A stretch of 5,940 bases of DNA from an uncultured Erysipelotrichaceae bacterium (GTDB taxonomy: Bacteria; Bacillota_I; Bacilli_A; Erysipelotrichales; Erysipelotrichaceae): the NCBI GenBank assembly GCA_947575425.1, contig CANPNQ010000079.1, positions 1 to 5,940 of the forward strand, read 5' to 3'. The position numbers and the translations under genes were made by a program. The notes below the pieces were generated by a model. The model worked only from the letters and a program-made list of their open reading frames with translations. It did no database searches and was not told where the DNA came from. Of this stretch, positions 5,454 through 5,940 are shown piece after piece (the first letter of the stretch is position 1; each line of letters starts with the position of its first letter).

Positions 5454-5459
5454 AAAAAA

Positions 5460-5940
5460 ATGGAGAAGGAGACGAAGTATTTCAGTAATGAGAAATCCGG
5501 TATATCCTTGACCGTAAATATCGGTCAGCTGGAGCATGGCAGTGTGCTAAAAGACCATGTCGTGTTCATTACCGGAGGTGCGGGAGGGATCGGTTCCGCG
5601 ATTGCTCGTAAATGTATTGCCCAAGGCGCAAAAGTCATTCTTGCAGATGTAGATGCGCAAAAATTGGCGCTTGTGGAAAAAGAACTCGGTGAGAATTGTC
5701 GCTCTATCTGTTGTGATCTGACAGATATTAGTGGTTTTGACAAAGCTTTGGAAGAGGCAACAACGTATTTCGGTTTAATAGACTGCCTGATTAACAATGC
5801 CGGTGTCAGTCTTCATGAGGGAGACTTCATGAATGTGACAGAGAAAACATGGGATATTCAATTAGCAATCAACTTAAAAGCACCGTATTTTCTCACACAG
5901 GCTTGGTTAAGGTATTATCGCAAAAATGAAATGAAGTCGG
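5460..5940 (+). CDS. Short-chain dehydrogenase/reductase (SDR family), 3' end outside window
   Basis: The first 160 codons are present and the frame is open to the window edge. The classical SDR Rossmann signatures are intact: the nucleotide-binding TGGAGGIG at 38-45, an acidic Asp63 at the end of the second strand (usually favouring NAD(H) over NADP(H)), the CDLTD adenine-ring site at 85-89, NNAG at 112-115 and the active-site Asn in AINL at 137-139. The catalytic Ser and Tyr-x-x-x-Lys lie beyond the window, so activity cannot be confirmed and the substrate cannot be assigned. The protein has about 30 residues before the first strand, whereas typical SDRs have around 5-10; the AAGGAGGT at 5446 supports this longer start. 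It has its own promoter and is separated from the preceding operon by a terminator, so it is an independent unit or the first gene of the next operon. Confidence 0.88.
   Translation, partial: MEKETKYFSNEKSGISLTVNIGQLEHGSVLKDHVVFITGGAGGIGSAIARKCIAQGAKVILADVDAQKLALVEKELGENCRSICCDLTDISGFDKALEEATTYFGLIDCLINNAGVSLHEGDFMNVTEKTWDIQLAINLKAPYFLTQAWLRYYRKNEMKS

Noticed and set aside
1..5940. CRISPR array, tRNA, rRNA, insertion sequence or phage genes
   Set aside because: No spaced direct repeats, no cloverleaf or rRNA-like sequence, and no transposase, integrase or terminal inverted repeats seen.

Overview
The window looks like chromosomal DNA of a low-to-mid GC member of the Bacillota, most probably an Erysipelotrichia-type gut or oral bacterium. 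Three things suggest this: strong AGGAGG ribosome binding sites with a bias to ATG starts, a wall-protein-like tail carrying Asp-rich 12-residue repeats, and a YtvI-type permease. The class assignment is inferred from general resemblance and was not tested by any search.

Layout. Positions 1-453 (+) hold the 3' end of a surface protein gene: six 12-residue Asp/Gly/Pro-rich calcium-binding-like repeats, a linker, and a C-terminal membrane anchor with a degenerate sortase-like signal. A hairpin at 486-521 separates it from a convergent gene at 588-1661 (-), which encodes an AI-2E/YtvI-family permease. Upstream of the permease lies a long non-coding region (1662-1992) with a near-perfect 44-bp interrupted palindrome close to the permease start and a strongly pyrimidine-rich + strand.

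A good sigma-A-like promoter (1993-2020) then drives a rightward unit. It contains a 30-codon small ORF with an excellent Shine-Dalgarno (2054-2146), an intrinsic terminator whose left arm lies inside the last codons of that ORF (2130-2165), an ankyrin-repeat protein (2203-2874), and, after 6 bp, an EF-G-like translational GTPase of the EF-G-2 type (2881-4965). The unit ends at a strong intrinsic terminator (5021-5084). No clear second promoter is visible between the small ORF and the ankyrin gene, so expression of the ankyrin and GTPase genes probably depends on reading through the internal terminator. This makes the small ORF a candidate leader or attenuator.

An AT-rich spacer (5085-5459) carries a second good promoter (5336-5364), a 5' UTR inverted repeat and an AGGAGGT site. 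These lead into a short-chain dehydrogenase/reductase gene (5460 to the window end) that is cut off before its catalytic Tyr-Lys.

The best candidate for something new is the small ORF, terminator, ankyrin and EF-G-like cassette. The permease palindrome and the proline-less sorting signal are secondary leads. The individual protein families are ordinary.
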